Notes: generated from the sequence alone by a model not told the origin. A stretch of DNA of 64,000 nt from an uncultured Sphingomonas sp. (GCF_913774285.1 NZ_CAJYHX010000025.1:124001-188000), one strand, 5' to 3'; counted from the first letter of the stretch, positions 36,126 to 45,326 are shown. Translations and numbers: made by a program.

Positions 36126-36199
36126 CGCGAGAGGCGCGGACGCCGCCGCTCTGGCGCAAGCGACGGCTTCCGTCCGGGGTTGACGCCGCGACGTGCCGC

Positions 36200-36949
36200 T
36201 CAGCGCGACGCCGACGCGAGATAGTCGTGCACCACTTCGCCCGGCGCCAGCGTGAGGTCGGCGAGGATATGCGTCGCCGAGAGGACCTCCAACACCGGCA
36301 GCTTGGCGACGGGCGCAAGGCAATGCGGATGGAGCTCAAGGCTCCCCGGGCCTGTCCAGGCCCCCTTCACGACGACGTCCTGCGGCGCATAGCGGACCAG
36401 CTCGCACACGCGTGCGGTACCGTCGACATGCGGCAATACTTTCAGAAGGAACGTCGGCGTGGTCAGGAAGTCCGCCACCTTGTCGTGATCGAGTGCCTTG
36501 TGCTTGTAGGCCATGGTCGCGGTCGCGACGCGGACGCCGTTATAGTCGAGCGTGCCGACGATCGCGTCGTTGCGGACTTCCAGCTTGGGCTGGGCGAACA
36601 TCTTGGGAAAGCCCCACAGCTCGCGCCCCGAGGCGATGCCGGCCTCGCTGTCGAGATACATCGCATGGGTGAAGCCGCCGGGCACGCCCCGATACTGGAC
36701 CGGCAGCACCTGCCCTGACTCGGTATAATCGCCGAGACCGCTCGAGTCCGGCATCTTGATGAATTCATATTTCACGATCGGATCGGCGGGCAGCAACGGC
36801 GCCGGGATCGCTCTGGCAAGGGCTTCGGGATCGGTGCGATAGGCGATGATCACGAATTCGCGGTTGATGAAGCGGAACGGCGGCTTGGGATAGGCAGGGC
36901 TGCTGACGGGCATCGCATAGGCCGATGCGCGGATTTCTTCCTCGGTCAT
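36200..36949 (-). CDS. Acetoacetate decarboxylase family protein
   Basis: 249 residues, full length for the ADC family. Landmarks are [17 protein letters not shown] with K116 at the Schiff-base lysine position, and [20 protein letters not shown]. In the Clostridium enzyme a second lysine follows the catalytic one; here it is M117. The family includes true acetoacetate decarboxylases (acetoacetate to acetone and CO2) and aldolase-dehydratase-like relatives, so the exact reaction is open. The AraC regulator gene lies 75 bp upstream on the same strand and probably controls or is co-transcribed with it. Confidence 0.82.
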   Translation of the reverse strand: MTEEEIRASAYAMPVSSPAYPKPPFRFINREFVIIAYRTDPEALARAIPAPLLPADPIVKYEFIKMPDSSGLGDYTESGQVLPVQYRGVPGGFTHAMYLDSEAGIASGRELWGFPKMFAQPKLEVRNDAIVGTLDYNGVRVATATMAYKHKALDHDKVADFLTTPTFLLKVLPHVDGTARVCELVRYAPQDVVVKGAWTGPGSLELHPHCLAPVAKLPVLEVLSATHILADLTLAPGEVVHDYLASASR

Positions 36950-37024
36950 GTTGGTGTCCCTTCTGGTGGTAAGCGGCGGTGTGCACGGATCTGTTTCGGG
37001 GGAGGCCGAAGCGCGCCCTGCGGG

Positions 37025-37762
37025 TCAGGCCGGTCGCTGCGCCGAACGACGCCGCCCCTTTTCCCGCGCGAAGGCGGCCGGGGTCGAACCCAGCCGTTCG
37101 CGAAAGCGACGCGTGAAATGGCTCTGGTCCGCAAAGCCGGTCATCAGCGCCACTTCCGCGATCGGAAGATCGGTCTCGGCGAGCAGACGCTGGGCGTGGA
37201 GAATGCGTCGGGCCTCCACATAGGCGAGCGCAGTCGTGCCGGTGCTGCGCTTGAACAGCCGTGAGAAATGGAAGCGGCTGACCTTGATCAGCGCCGCCAG
37301 TTCGACGAGTTCGATGCTGCGGTCGATGTTCCGGTCGATATAGTCGGTGATCCGTGCCAGTTCGGCGCGGCCCAGCCCCGCCGTCTGTCGGCATGCCGAT
37401 ACCGCGCCGCGCAGGCCGCTGAGTTCCACCGCCAGCGCGCGCTGGATCGTTTCCGTGATCCGCTCGGTAGATGCGGCCGGCAGGCTGTCGAGCGCGTCGA
37501 GCAGGCGCTCGACGAGACATCGGGCCAACGCCTCCCGTTCCACCGCGTCGCCACTGCACGCGGGGGGCACCGCCGGCAGGTCGGCGAGGCCCATCGGAAG
37601 CGCGGCAGTCCCCGCCCTCGCACGCGCGCGGCGCACCGGCACCAGCGCTCGGCGGTGCTCCCCAAGCATGGCCGATTCCGGTGCGAGGAGCGTCCCGGAG
37701 GCCACGGCTTCGCTGCGGAACGCCAGGCGGAACGGCCCGAAGCCCACTCCTTCTGAAGACAT
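37025..37762 (-). CDS. AraC-family transcriptional regulator
   Basis: 245 residues. The C-terminal ~100 residues hold the two AraC helix-turn-helix units (ITDYIDRNIDRSIELVELAA, VSRFHFSRLFKRSTG; then LPIAEVALMTGFADQSHFTR, FRERLGSTPAAF). The N-terminal ~135 residues are Ala/Arg-rich and match no cupin or other sensing domain I can recognise. It probably controls the acetoacetate decarboxylase gene directly downstream. Upstream is a decayed CapA-like gene. Confidence 0.85.
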   Translation of the reverse strand: MSSEGVGFGPFRLAFRSEAVASGTLLAPESAMLGEHRRALVPVRRARARAGTAALPMGLADLPAVPPACSGDAVEREALARCLVERLLDALDSLPAASTERITETIQRALAVELSGLRGAVSACRQTAGLGRAELARITDYIDRNIDRSIELVELAALIKVSRFHFSRLFKRSTGTTALAYVEARRILHAQRLLAETDLPIAEVALMTGFADQSHFTRRFRERLGSTPAAFAREKGRRRSAQRPA

Positions 37763-37901
37763 GGTTGGTCATCCGGATAGTCCCTGTTGCCGCGGTTCCT
37801 ATTCGTCGCCGCAGCGGCGCGGCGTTACTTGGCGTGACTCGTTGCGGTCTAACGGGATGCGGGAGGCGCGGACGGCAGCACGACGATCGCGCCGGCGGAT
37901 G

Positions 37902-38349
37902 GAAGCTCCGAACGCGCACCATTGCCCATTGTGGCCGCTCGGGCACCATGCACATATCGTCCGCGGGAACGCGTTTCACGGTGGGCGTCCGATCTTCCAC
38001 GGTCTCGGCAACGGCGGCGTTGTCACCCACGCACTCAGCCCGGCGCAGGCTCGTCCCGCCCGCGCTTCTGGGTCGAGCCCCGCAAGCAGTTGTTCGGCTT
38101 CGAGCCGGACCCGGCCTACTTGGTCGCTCCTTCCAGCCCGAAGCGGTCAACGGCATGATCGGGCGGTTGCGCGTCTACGGCGACGGCACACTGGAGACGG
38201 CGTTCCTTCCCATTTGGAATGCGCGCCCCCGGGGCAGCCCCGAAGTGGCACGGGGCAACCGCGCGAAAGAGGTCTCCGCTTGTATCGAAGCGATAAGCTT
38301 GCAGGCGAGCCTTCCGCCCCTGTCCTGCGAATGGCAGGGCCTTGAGTAG
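37902..38349 (+). pseudogene. CapA-family (PGA_cap) gene remnant with two frameshifts
   Basis: Three successive frames read as one protein. HHCPLWPLGHHAHIVRGNAF, GGRPIFHGLGNGGVV and THALSP lie in the first (from about 37910). RFWVEPRKQLFGFEPDPAYL lies in the second (about 38069-38130). QPEAVNGMIGRLRVYGDGTL and ETAFLPIWNARP lie in the third, ending at the stop at 38347-38349. The GHHAH and GRPIFHGLGN elements match the C-terminal half of CapA-type metallophosphatase proteins. The N-terminal ~200 residues are missing. This is a truncated and frameshifted pseudogene. The remaining 38350-38568 holds no gene that I can support. Confidence 0.68.
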
Positions 38350-38568
38350 GGACCGAGCATTGTCGGGACGCCTGCTCTCGGCGCTAGGCCGGACATCCAT
38401 CCGTTCAGCCTGGGCGAGCGGACGATCCCGCTCGCGGCTCGCGCGTGAGGCCTTCCGGCAGCGCGTCGAAGCCAGCGACCGGCCGCGCATGGGTGCACTG
38501 GGCCCCATGTAGAAAACATAGGTACATCACGCGACCGCGAGCGCGGCATGCCAGGTCGAGCGGCGCGC

Positions 38569-39465
38569 CTACAGCGCCGCCGCGACCTCACTGATGAGGT
38601 TGCGCAGCCAGCGATGCGCCGGGTCCTGGCGATAGCGGACGTGCCAGGCCATCTCGACCGGGAAGGTCCCAAGGTCGACGGGCGCCTCGAGCACCTTCAG
38701 CCGCGGATCATGCGCCAGCCTGCGGCAGATCAGCGACGGCAGCGTCGCGCAATAATCGGTGACTGCGACCATCTCCGCCACCGCGAAGAAGTTGGTGACG
38801 GAGATCGCCACGTCGCGCTTCAGCTGCTGCTGCGCCAGTGCCTGGAACAGCCCGGCGCGCATCCGCCCCGGCGGCACGATGTTGACGTGCTTCATGCCCT
38901 CGAACTGTTCGCGGGTGATCCGGTCTCCCACTTCCGGATGCCCCGCCCGCACCACGCAGGCCAGCCCCTCGTCCATCACATGCTGGACGACCAGATTGTC
39001 GGGCGGATCGACGACGGGGCCGAGCACCAGCGCCGTCGTGCCCGAGACGACGCCGGTTTCGACCAGGTCGTTACCATAGGGCGTCAGCCGCAGCTTGATG
39101 CCTGGCGCCACCTGCTGGAGCCGCGCCACCACCGCGGGCACCAGCACGAACTCGACATAGCCGTTGGGCGCGATCGTCAGCAGGCGTTCGGCGGTGGCGG
39201 GATCGAACTCCTGCTGGCCGAGCACCGCATCGTCGAGCCGGGCCAGCGCCTCGGCGATCGCCGGCGCCAGTTCCAGTGCGATCGGCGTCGGCTGGATGCC
39301 GTAGCGCTCCCGGATGAAGAGCTGGTCCTGCAGCATCAGCCTTAGCCTGGCGAGCGCGTTGGACAGCGCCGGCTGCGTCATCCCCATCCGGTCGGCCGCG
39401 CGGGTGACGCTGCGCTCCTCCATCAGCGCCACGAAGATCGGCAGCAGGTTCAGGTCGTAGCGCAT
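38569..39465 (-). CDS. LysR-family transcriptional regulator
   Basis: 298 residues. The N-terminal HTH (LLPIFVALMEERSVTRAADR, GMTQPALSNALARLR) is followed by a periplasmic-binding-protein-like effector domain resembling NodD/NahR-type regulators (DPATAERLLTIAPNGYVEFV; REQFEGMKHVNIVPPGRM). It is divergent from a DJ-1/PfpI-family gene, the classical arrangement for a LysR activator, with an inverted repeat at 39471-39521 between the two. Confidence 0.88.
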   Translation of the reverse strand: MRYDLNLLPIFVALMEERSVTRAADRMGMTQPALSNALARLRLMLQDQLFIRERYGIQPTPIALELAPAIAEALARLDDAVLGQQEFDPATAERLLTIAPNGYVEFVLVPAVVARLQQVAPGIKLRLTPYGNDLVETGVVSGTTALVLGPVVDPPDNLVVQHVMDEGLACVVRAGHPEVGDRITREQFEGMKHVNIVPPGRMRAGLFQALAQQQLKRDVAISVTNFFAVAEMVAVTDYCATLPSLICRRLAHDPRLKVLEAPVDLGTFPVEMAWHVRYRQDPAHRWLRNLISEVAAAL

Positions 39466-39470
39466 ACAGT

Positions 39471-39521
39471 CATATTGCTTCCAGCATATCTGTAATCAAG
39501 AAGATAAACTTCTGGAATATG
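39471..39521. promoter_or_regulatory. Interrupted inverted repeat in the LysR/DJ-1 divergent promoter
   Basis: CATATTGCTTCCAG (39471-39484) is mirrored by CTGGAATATG (39512-39521), matching as CATATT and TTCCAG with a GC insertion. CAGCATATCTG lies between. LysR regulators bind such dyads near their own start codon and the divergent target promoter. Confidence 0.45.
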
Positions 39522-39584
39522 TCGGGCGGGGCCATGTTGCACCTGCCGCAGCGGTTGCGGCGCACCGCATGAAAGGCTTCCATC

Positions 39585-40379
39585 ATGACCAAGGGCACCA
39601 TTCTCATCCTCGGCTCCAACGCGACGCAGATCGAGCTGCGCGGCGGCGGCAGCGCCACGATCGGCCAGTATCTGAACGAAACCGTGGTCCCCACGCTGGC
39701 GCTGATCGACGCCGGCTACGACGTGGTGCTCGCCACGCCCGACGGCACCAAGCCGATCATCGACGCCGTGTCGGACACGGTCGACCATTTCGGCGGCAAC
39801 CAGGCCTCCTATGACCGGGCCCGCACCTTCTTCGCCGATGCGCCCGAGATGAACGCCGTGCAGACGCTGCGCGCGGTGATCGAAGGCGGGCTGGACCAGT
39901 TCGCCGGCGTGTTCGTGCCCGGCGGCCATGCCCCCGCGGTCGACCTGATGCAGGACGCCGATGCCGGCACCATCCTGCGCCACTTCCATGCTGCCGGGAA
40001 GCCGACGGCGCTGCTCTGCCACGGCCCGGTCGCCGTCCTGGCAGCACTCCCCGAGGCCGCGGCCTATCGCGCGGCGCTCGCCGCCGGCGACACCGAAAAG
40101 GCCACTGCGCTGGGGCAGGACTGGATCTATGCCGGCTATGGCATCACCGTGTTCTCGGCGAGCGAGGAGAAGATCGCCGAGGAACAGCTGCTGGGCGGCG
40201 CGCTGCTGTTCGACATGGAGCGCGCGCTGCGCACGGCGGGCGGCAACGTCTCGGTCACCGTGACCAACTTCGCGCCCAACGTGGTCGTGGACCGCGAGTT
40301 GATCACCGGGCAGAATCCCGCTTCGGACCACCAGCTTGCCGCCGCGCTGGTCGACGCGCTCGACCGCGCCCAGCGGTGA
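39585..40379 (+). CDS. DJ-1/PfpI-family (type 1 glutamine amidotransferase-like) protein
   Basis: 264 residues. The nucleophile elbow TALLCHGP puts the reactive cysteine at C145. VPGGHAPAVDL and the long insertion around residues 150-190 are typical of HSP31/chaperone-glyoxalase-like members of the family. Such proteins detoxify methylglyoxal or act as stress chaperones. The exact activity is not fixed by sequence. It is divergent from a LysR gene and 71 bp upstream of a small monooxygenase-like gene, suggesting a LysR-controlled electrophile-response operon. Confidence 0.82.
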   Translation: MTKGTILILGSNATQIELRGGGSATIGQYLNETVVPTLALIDAGYDVVLATPDGTKPIIDAVSDTVDHFGGNQASYDRARTFFADAPEMNAVQTLRAVIEGGLDQFAGVFVPGGHAPAVDLMQDADAGTILRHFHAAGKPTALLCHGPVAVLAALPEAAAYRAALAAGDTEKATALGQDWIYAGYGITVFSASEEKIAEEQLLGGALLFDMERALRTAGGNVSVTVTNFAPNVVVDRELITGQNPASDHQLAAALVDALDRAQR

Positions 40380-40450
40380 GCACCCGCATGACCGGTGGAG
40401 CGCTGCGCCTGCGCTCCACCGCCCTTCCCCGAGCAAACAGGAACTCCATC

Positions 40451-40753
40451 ATGTCCACCAACGTGAAAACCGTCGCGATCCTCACCGCCCATGCCGGCAA
40501 GGTGGCGGAACTCCGCCAGCTGCTCGATGCGATGCTCGCGCCCAGCCGCGCCGAGCCGGGCAATTTGCGCTACGATCTCTGGCAGGACCGCGACGATCCC
40601 GCCCGCTTCGTGCTCGACGAACTCTATGCCGATGCCGATGCCGTGGCCGCCCACCGCGCGAGCCCGCACTTCCAGGCCTATGCCGCCAAGATCGCCGACC
40701 TCGCCGAGCGGACCGCGATCCCGCTCACGCCCGTCGCCGTCGCCGTCGCCTGA
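40451..40753 (+). CDS. Antibiotic biosynthesis monooxygenase (ABM) domain protein
   Basis: 100 residues from the ATG at 40451. It has the ABM/YgiN ferredoxin-like pattern: VAILTAHAGKVAELRQLLDA, EPGNLRYDLWQD, FVLDELYADADAVAAHRASP and HFQAY. Members act as quinol or small-aromatic monooxygenases and often accompany stress reductases. It is probably co-transcribed with the DJ-1/PfpI gene. The hairpin at 40804-40836 follows. Confidence 0.85.
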   Translation: MSTNVKTVAILTAHAGKVAELRQLLDAMLAPSRAEPGNLRYDLWQDRDDPARFVLDELYADADAVAAHRASPHFQAYAAKIADLAERTAIPLTPVAVAVA

Positions 40754-40803
40754 TCATCGGCATCGAACGCGCGGGCGGCGCCAAGCGCTGACGCAGGATC
40801 GCT

Positions 40804-40836
40804 CCGCGCCGTCGGTCCTCCCGGTCGACGGCGCGG
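40804..40836. terminator. Perfect 11-bp hairpin between convergent genes
   Basis: CCGCGCCGTCG (40804-40814) and CGACGGCGCGG (40826-40836) pair perfectly around an 11-nt loop. It lies 50 bp after the ABM gene and 8 bp from the end of the convergent SDR gene, so it may serve both. Confidence 0.55.
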
Positions 40837-40843
40837 AAGCGGC

Positions 40844-41569
40844 TTACCAGGGCACCTGCTGCTGTTCGAAATAGAAGCGTCCGGTCACTTCCGGTGCCGC
40901 CTCGGTCGCCAGCCAGACGATGCCTGCCGCGGCCTGCTCGACGGTGCGATAGCCCGTATGATCGTTGAAGTCGGTCGCAGTATAGCCCGGATCCGCCGCA
41001 TTCACCGCGATACCGAAGGCGGCCAGTTCCTTGGCAAAGGCGAGCGTCACCGCATTGAGCGCCGTCTTCGAGCTGTTGTAGCCGAGAATGTTGACCGGGT
41101 GGTGCGGATTGGCCGGATCGGACAGCCAGCCCAGCGAGCCGAGCCCGCTGCTCACCATCACCACGCGGGCATCGTCCCCCGCCTTCAGCAGGGGCAGAAA
41201 AGCCTGGGTCATCCGGATCTGCGCGAAGACGTTGGTTTCGTAGACCGTCTTGATGTTGTCGAGCGGCTGCTCGCTTGGCAGAATGGGCTGGAGGCCGGGA
41301 ATACCGGCATTGTTGATCAGGATATCGAGCTTGCCGTCATCGGCCTCGACCCGGGCGACCGCCGATCGGACGCTCTCGTCGCTGGTCACGTCCATCGGCA
41401 ACAGGCGAACATTGATGCCCTCCCCCGCAAGCCGATCGGCCGCTTGCCCGCCGCGATCGGCGTCGCGGCTGCCCAGCCAGATGCGGAACCCCGCATGGCC
41501 CATCTGGCGCGCGGTTTCGTAGCCGATGCTCTTGTTGGCACCGGTGATAAGGACGGTCCGGTCGGTCAT
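40844..41569 (-). CDS. Short-chain dehydrogenase/reductase
   Basis: 241 residues, classical SDR size. The cofactor loop is TGANKSIGYETA, followed by DVTSDE, NNAG, catalytic serine in VMVSSGLGSLG, and YNSSK as the YxxxK pair. It resembles carbonyl-reductase-like SDRs that prefer NADP(H), seen from the basic SRDADRGG after the second strand. The substrate is unknown. It is divergent from a LysR gene that probably regulates it. Confidence 0.85.
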   Translation of the reverse strand: MTDRTVLITGANKSIGYETARQMGHAGFRIWLGSRDADRGGQAADRLAGEGINVRLLPMDVTSDESVRSAVARVEADDGKLDILINNAGIPGLQPILPSEQPLDNIKTVYETNVFAQIRMTQAFLPLLKAGDDARVVMVSSGLGSLGWLSDPANPHHPVNILGYNSSKTALNAVTLAFAKELAAFGIAVNAADPGYTATDFNDHTGYRTVEQAAAGIVWLATEAAPEVTGRFYFEQQQVPW

Positions 41570-41651
41570 GTCATGCTCCTGCGCCGCGCCCGGTGGCGGT
41601 CTGCCGCCGGAGCCGCGCGGCTCGACCAGCAATATCGGCGTTCGGAACACT

Positions 41652-41667
41652 TTGATAATTGGCGCAA
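41652..41667. promoter_or_regulatory. Possible LysR box
   Basis: TTG at 41652 and CAA at 41665, separated by 10 bp, form a TTG-N10-CAA element 20 bp before the LysR ATG in the divergent region. The symmetry is limited to the ends, so support is weak. Confidence 0.25.
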
Positions 41668-41687
41668 GTCCGGATACGCTGATCGCC

Positions 41688-42623
41688 ATGTCGAACAATC
41701 CCGATGTGCCGAGCCTCGACAGCCTGCGGGTCTTCCTGGCCGTCGTCGACGCGCGCGGCTTCCGCGCCGCCTCGAAGCAACTCGGCCTCTCGCCCTCCAC
41801 CGTCAGCGAAAAGATCGCCGATCTGGAGCAGCAGCTGGGCGTCCCCCTGCTCGCTCGCACCACCCGCAGCGTCGTGCCGACCGAGGCGGGACGCGCCTTG
41901 GCAACCCGGATGGCGCCGCTGCTGGCCGAGGCACGAGCCGCGCTGCAGGATGCCGCCAATTCGCAGGCCGAGGTCCGCGGTCTGCTCCGGCTGAACGTAA
42001 CCGGGGCGGTGATGGTCGACATCCTGCCGCCGCTGCTCGATCGCTTCCTCAACCTGCACCGGCAGGTCCGCGTCGAGATCGTGGTGGAGGACCGGCTGGT
42101 CGACATCGTGGCGGCCGGGTGCGACGCGGGCATCCGCTATGGCGAGCACCTGGCGAAGGACATGATCGCCGTGCCGATCGGGCCGAAGGCGCAGGCGCTC
42201 GCCTATGCCGCCGCGCCCTCCTACCTGGCGCGTCGTCCCGCGCCCGAGAATCCACGCGCCCTGATGGCGCATGAGGCGATCCGGCTCCGCTTTTCGAGTG
42301 GCGCGCTGGTCGCCTGGGAGTTCGAGCGAGACCAGCAATCGATCACGATCGACCCGCCCGGCCGACTGATCATCGGGGTCGATGCGGCACCCGCAGCCAT
42401 TGCCGCCGCATGTGCCGGACACGGCATCATCGGAACTTTCGAAAACTGGCTCGCGCCCTACATCGCCGATGGTTCGCTGCTACCGATCTTGCCGCAATGG
42501 TGGCCAGCATTCGAAGGGCCTAGGCTGTACTTCTCCAGCCGTTTCGTTCCTGCACCCCTGCGCGCCTTTATCGACCTTCTCGCTTCCGATCGCCGCGAGG
42601 CTCGAATTTCCACCTCTGCATGA
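41688..42623 (+). CDS. LysR-family transcriptional regulator
   Basis: 311 residues. The N-terminal HTH is clear (SLRVFLAVVDARGFRAASKQ, LSPSTVSEKIADLEQQLG), followed by a LysR substrate-binding domain. YFSSRFVPAPLRAFIDLL near the C-terminus is typical of the family. An upstream in-frame extension was rejected because it would cross the divergent SDR start. It likely regulates the divergent SDR. Confidence 0.87.
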   Translation: MSNNPDVPSLDSLRVFLAVVDARGFRAASKQLGLSPSTVSEKIADLEQQLGVPLLARTTRSVVPTEAGRALATRMAPLLAEARAALQDAANSQAEVRGLLRLNVTGAVMVDILPPLLDRFLNLHRQVRVEIVVEDRLVDIVAAGCDAGIRYGEHLAKDMIAVPIGPKAQALAYAAAPSYLARRPAPENPRALMAHEAIRLRFSSGALVAWEFERDQQSITIDPPGRLIIGVDAAPAAIAAACAGHGIIGTFENWLAPYIADGSLLPILPQWWPAFEGPRLYFSSRFVPAPLRAFIDLLASDRREARISTSA

Positions 42624-42814
42624 ACTGCGAGAGCGGCCGAACGACGGGATCTTGGCGCGTGCCCGTCCTCAGCAGCGCGCGCCTCCGCGTTAAGCGTCGA
42701 AATCTGCCCTGATCTGATCTCGTGCACCCTGAACATTGCCCTTTAGGCTTGAACGAAGCGGTTTCCATCCCGCAGGGTGTCGGCCCTGGCAATGGCCGAG
42801 GCGGGAGAGAATGG

Positions 42815-43606
42815 ATGCGTAAAATATTGGCGGTATTGGCGCTTTTCACCATGGCGCAGACCGTGCCGGATCCGCATCTGCCCAAGCCGACGCTGGATTC
42901 CGTCGCGCCCATCTTGCCGCAGGGGTTGCAGCACGCAGTCCTGATCGTCTCGAAAACCAACGGCTGGCGGCATCTTGAGCATATCCCGCACTCGAACCAG
43001 GTGCTTGCCGATATCGCCAAGGGCCTGGGCCGCGCGAGCTACGTCACCGAGAATGGCGCGGTTTTCAACGACGACCAATTACGCCACTTCTCCGTCGTCG
43101 TGCTCAACAGCGCGAGCGGCGAATTCCTCACATCCGAGCAGCGCGCCGCCTTTGCGCGGTTCGTCGCGCGGGGCGGCGGCGTCGTGGCACTGCATGCGGC
43201 GGGCGACAACAGCCATACCGATCCCTGGTACGTCCAGACGGTGATCGGCACCACATTCATCGGGCATCCGGGCGGCGCCGATCACCTCCAGCCTGCAAAG
43301 GTCCTGGTCGACAAGCCGGACCATCCTGCGATGGCCGGCGTGAAACTGCCCTGGTCCCTGGTCGACGAATGGTATTCCTTCGATTCGAACCCGGCCGCGC
43401 GCGGCATGACGGTGCTCGCCCGGATCGACGAGGCCAGCTATCGGCCGGGCGCCAAGCTGGCGATGGGGGTGCATCCCGTCATCTGGGTCAACCCTTCGAC
43501 CAAGGGGCGGGTTTTCTATTCGGCGCTCGGCCATTCGCCGGAAGCCTATGACGATCCCAACTATCGGCGTATCCTCACCAACGCCATTCGCTGGGCCGCC
43601 CGCTAG
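42815..43606 (+). CDS. Exported ThuA-domain protein
   Basis: 263 residues from ATG 42815, with GGGAGAGA a few bases upstream. A short hydrophobic N-terminus (KILAVLALFTMAQ) looks like a signal peptide. The rest is a ThuA/trehalose-utilisation-like, class I glutamine-amidotransferase-like fold without the nucleophilic cysteine: VLIVSKTNGWRH, FVARGGGVVALHAAGD, VDEWYSF, and a GRVFYSALGHSPEAYDD signature. ThuA proteins occur with sugar-dehydrogenase and glycan modules. Their precise activity is not established, and nothing nearby fixes it here. Confidence 0.8.
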   Translation: MRKILAVLALFTMAQTVPDPHLPKPTLDSVAPILPQGLQHAVLIVSKTNGWRHLEHIPHSNQVLADIAKGLGRASYVTENGAVFNDDQLRHFSVVVLNSASGEFLTSEQRAAFARFVARGGGVVALHAAGDNSHTDPWYVQTVIGTTFIGHPGGADHLQPAKVLVDKPDHPAMAGVKLPWSLVDEWYSFDSNPAARGMTVLARIDEASYRPGAKLAMGVHPVIWVNPSTKGRVFYSALGHSPEAYDDPNYRRILTNAIRWAAR

Positions 43607-43779
43607 GCACTGCGGCGCCGGGTCACGGCGCCGGCCCTCCAGCCGGCCCGTCGCTACCTTTCGCAGCGCGTCCTGTGCGTTGCGGGAACGGCGGGCTCAG
43701 GCCGCCGCCGCCGGCAGTATATGGTCCGACACCACGACGTCGATCTGCGCTCCGCCCAGTGCGCTGCCCCCAGGCAGTT

Positions 43780-44604
43780 TTACTCGCGCCCGCTGAGCGA
43801 ATCCAGCGCCGAGCATATATGCGTGCGCAGCGCTGGGTCGCGAGTGATTTCCAGCATGGCGCTGAGGCTGGAGCGGGCGCCGCCGATCTCTCCCGCCAGC
43901 AGCAACAGGCGGGCACGCTCCCACCAACCTTGCCCGTGGTCCGGTGCGATCACGGTCATCCGGTCGTACAGCGTCAGCGCGCGCGCGGCATCGTCCGCAG
44001 CTTCGGCGCGGCTCGCCTGGTTCATCAGCAGCCGCACCAGGACCGATCGGTTCGACATCGGCGTGACATGCTCGATCGTGGGCACCACAGCTGGCCCCAG
44101 AACGCCCCGCAGCAGGGCAGCGAGATCGTCCGCCGCCACGATGCGCCCGTCGTTGAACGGATCGATCAGCACCGCTTCGGTCTCGGCGCCCACCCGGGCG
44201 AGGACATGGCCGGGCGTGTTCAGCGGATCCACGCGCCAGCCAAGCCGCCGGGCGGCGGCGACATACAGGATGGTCAGGCTCACCGGCAGGCCGCGCCTGC
44301 GATCGATGACGCGGATGAGATCGGCATTGGCGGGGTCGTCATAGCGGGTCTGGTCTCCGCTGAAGCCGAAAGTCGTCGCCATCACGTCGGCCAGCGCCTG
44401 CGCGCGGTCCTCGACGGTCTCCGCATCACCGCCCGCCGTCGCCAGCCTTTCGGTATAGGCGTTGAGCTGGCCGACATAGGGGCCGAGATCCACGTCGGGA
44501 TGATCCAGTGCCGCCAATTGCAGCGCGGCCGCGTCGAGGTCGATCGCCTCGTCTTCCATCAGGCCGAGCTGGAGGATGGCGTCGGTGGGTACAGCGGTGG
44601 CCAA
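43780..44604 (-). CDS. SirB1-type transglutaminase-like/TPR protein
   Basis: 274 residues from a TTG start at 44604, chosen because AAGAAGGATAGG precedes it and no ATG gives the full domain. The N-terminal half is the SirB1/transglutaminase-like domain (TRYDDPANADLIRVIDRRRG, LPVSLTILYVAAARRLGW, NTPGHVLARV). The C-terminal ~90 residues are a TPR-like tail (RVIAPDH-like repeats, GQGWWERARLLLLAGE). The family is widespread and of uncertain biochemical role. The gene ends convergently with the ThuA gene. Confidence 0.75.
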   Translation of the reverse strand: MATAVPTDAILQLGLMEDEAIDLDAAALQLAALDHPDVDLGPYVGQLNAYTERLATAGGDAETVEDRAQALADVMATTFGFSGDQTRYDDPANADLIRVIDRRRGLPVSLTILYVAAARRLGWRVDPLNTPGHVLARVGAETEAVLIDPFNDGRIVAADDLAALLRGVLGPAVVPTIEHVTPMSNRSVLVRLLMNQASRAEAADDAARALTLYDRMTVIAPDHGQGWWERARLLLLAGEIGGARSSLSAMLEITRDPALRTHICSALDSLSGRE

Positions 44605-44660
44605 GATCCTATCCTTCTTCCAGCGCGGCGTTCGGACCGTACGCGGCGCGAATGGGCAGA

Positions 44661-45326
44661 TCAGCGGGCGAGCGGCGACTGCGCATAGTCGCGCAGGAGG
44701 TGCGCCACGTCGTCGTACAGCGCCACCGCGCCCGCATCGATCAACGCGTCGTCGGCAAATCCGCCCGAGCGCACGCCGATGGCAGCGATGCCGCATCTGC
44801 ACGCCGCCTCGATGTCATAGGGGGTGTCCCCCACTACCAGCACCTCATCCGGCCCCAGCGGCGCTACCTTCGCGAGCGCAGTCGCGAAGATGTCCGGAGC
44901 GGGTTTGGTCCGCGCGACGTCGTCGGCGCTGGTTGTCTCCGAAATCAGCTGACGCGCATCGAGCAGATCGACATAATGGTCGAGCTCGGCCTTCGAGGCC
45001 GACGAGGCGAGCACTGCCCGCAGCCCTTCCGCCTGCACGCGCGCGAGGATCGCGCGCGCATCGGCGAAGGGTTCGACCCGGGCGAGGAACTTGGCTTTGA
45101 AGACCTCCCCATGCACCTTGCCGAGCTTGTCCTGGGCATCCTCGTCGATATCCGGCAGCAGTGTCGGGACCAGCATGTCCGCTCCCTTGCCGATCTGATC
45201 GTGGATCGTGTCCGCATCGAAGGCCTTGCCGATCGTCGCGAATGCCTCCTGCCAGGCCGCGATGTGAAAGGCGTTGCTGTCCACGAGCGTGCCGTCGATG
45301 TCGAACAGAACGGCTTTGATCGGCAT
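44661..45326 (-). CDS. HAD-superfamily phosphatase
   Basis: 221 residues, HAD-IA type. Motif I is LFDIDGTLVDSN with nucleophile D9 and acid D11. A helical cap domain follows (about 18-85), with motif II in LASSASK, motif III lysine in ARTKPAPDIF and motif IV in VVGDTPYDIEAA. It resembles phosphoglycolate phosphatase and beta-phosphoglucomutase relatives. The substrate is not evident. It lies 56 bp upstream of the SirB1-like gene on the same strand and may be co-transcribed with it. Confidence 0.85.
   Translation of the reverse strand: MPIKAVLFDIDGTLVDSNAFHIAAWQEAFATIGKAFDADTIHDQIGKGADMLVPTLLPDIDEDAQDKLGKVHGEVFKAKFLARVEPFADARAILARVQAEGLRAVLASSASKAELDHYVDLLDARQLISETTSADDVARTKPAPDIFATALAKVAPLGPDEVLVVGDTPYDIEAACRCGIAAIGVRSGGFADDALIDAGAVALYDDVAHLLRDYAQSPLAR

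Noticed and set aside
43607..43779. Reverse-frame segment ending VVVSDHILPAAAA after the ThuA gene
   Set aside because: About 30 residues look protein-like, but the frame has no start, no domain and no neighbours to extend it. It is probably chance, or a remnant too short to call. GC-rich inverted repeats here may serve as a terminator.
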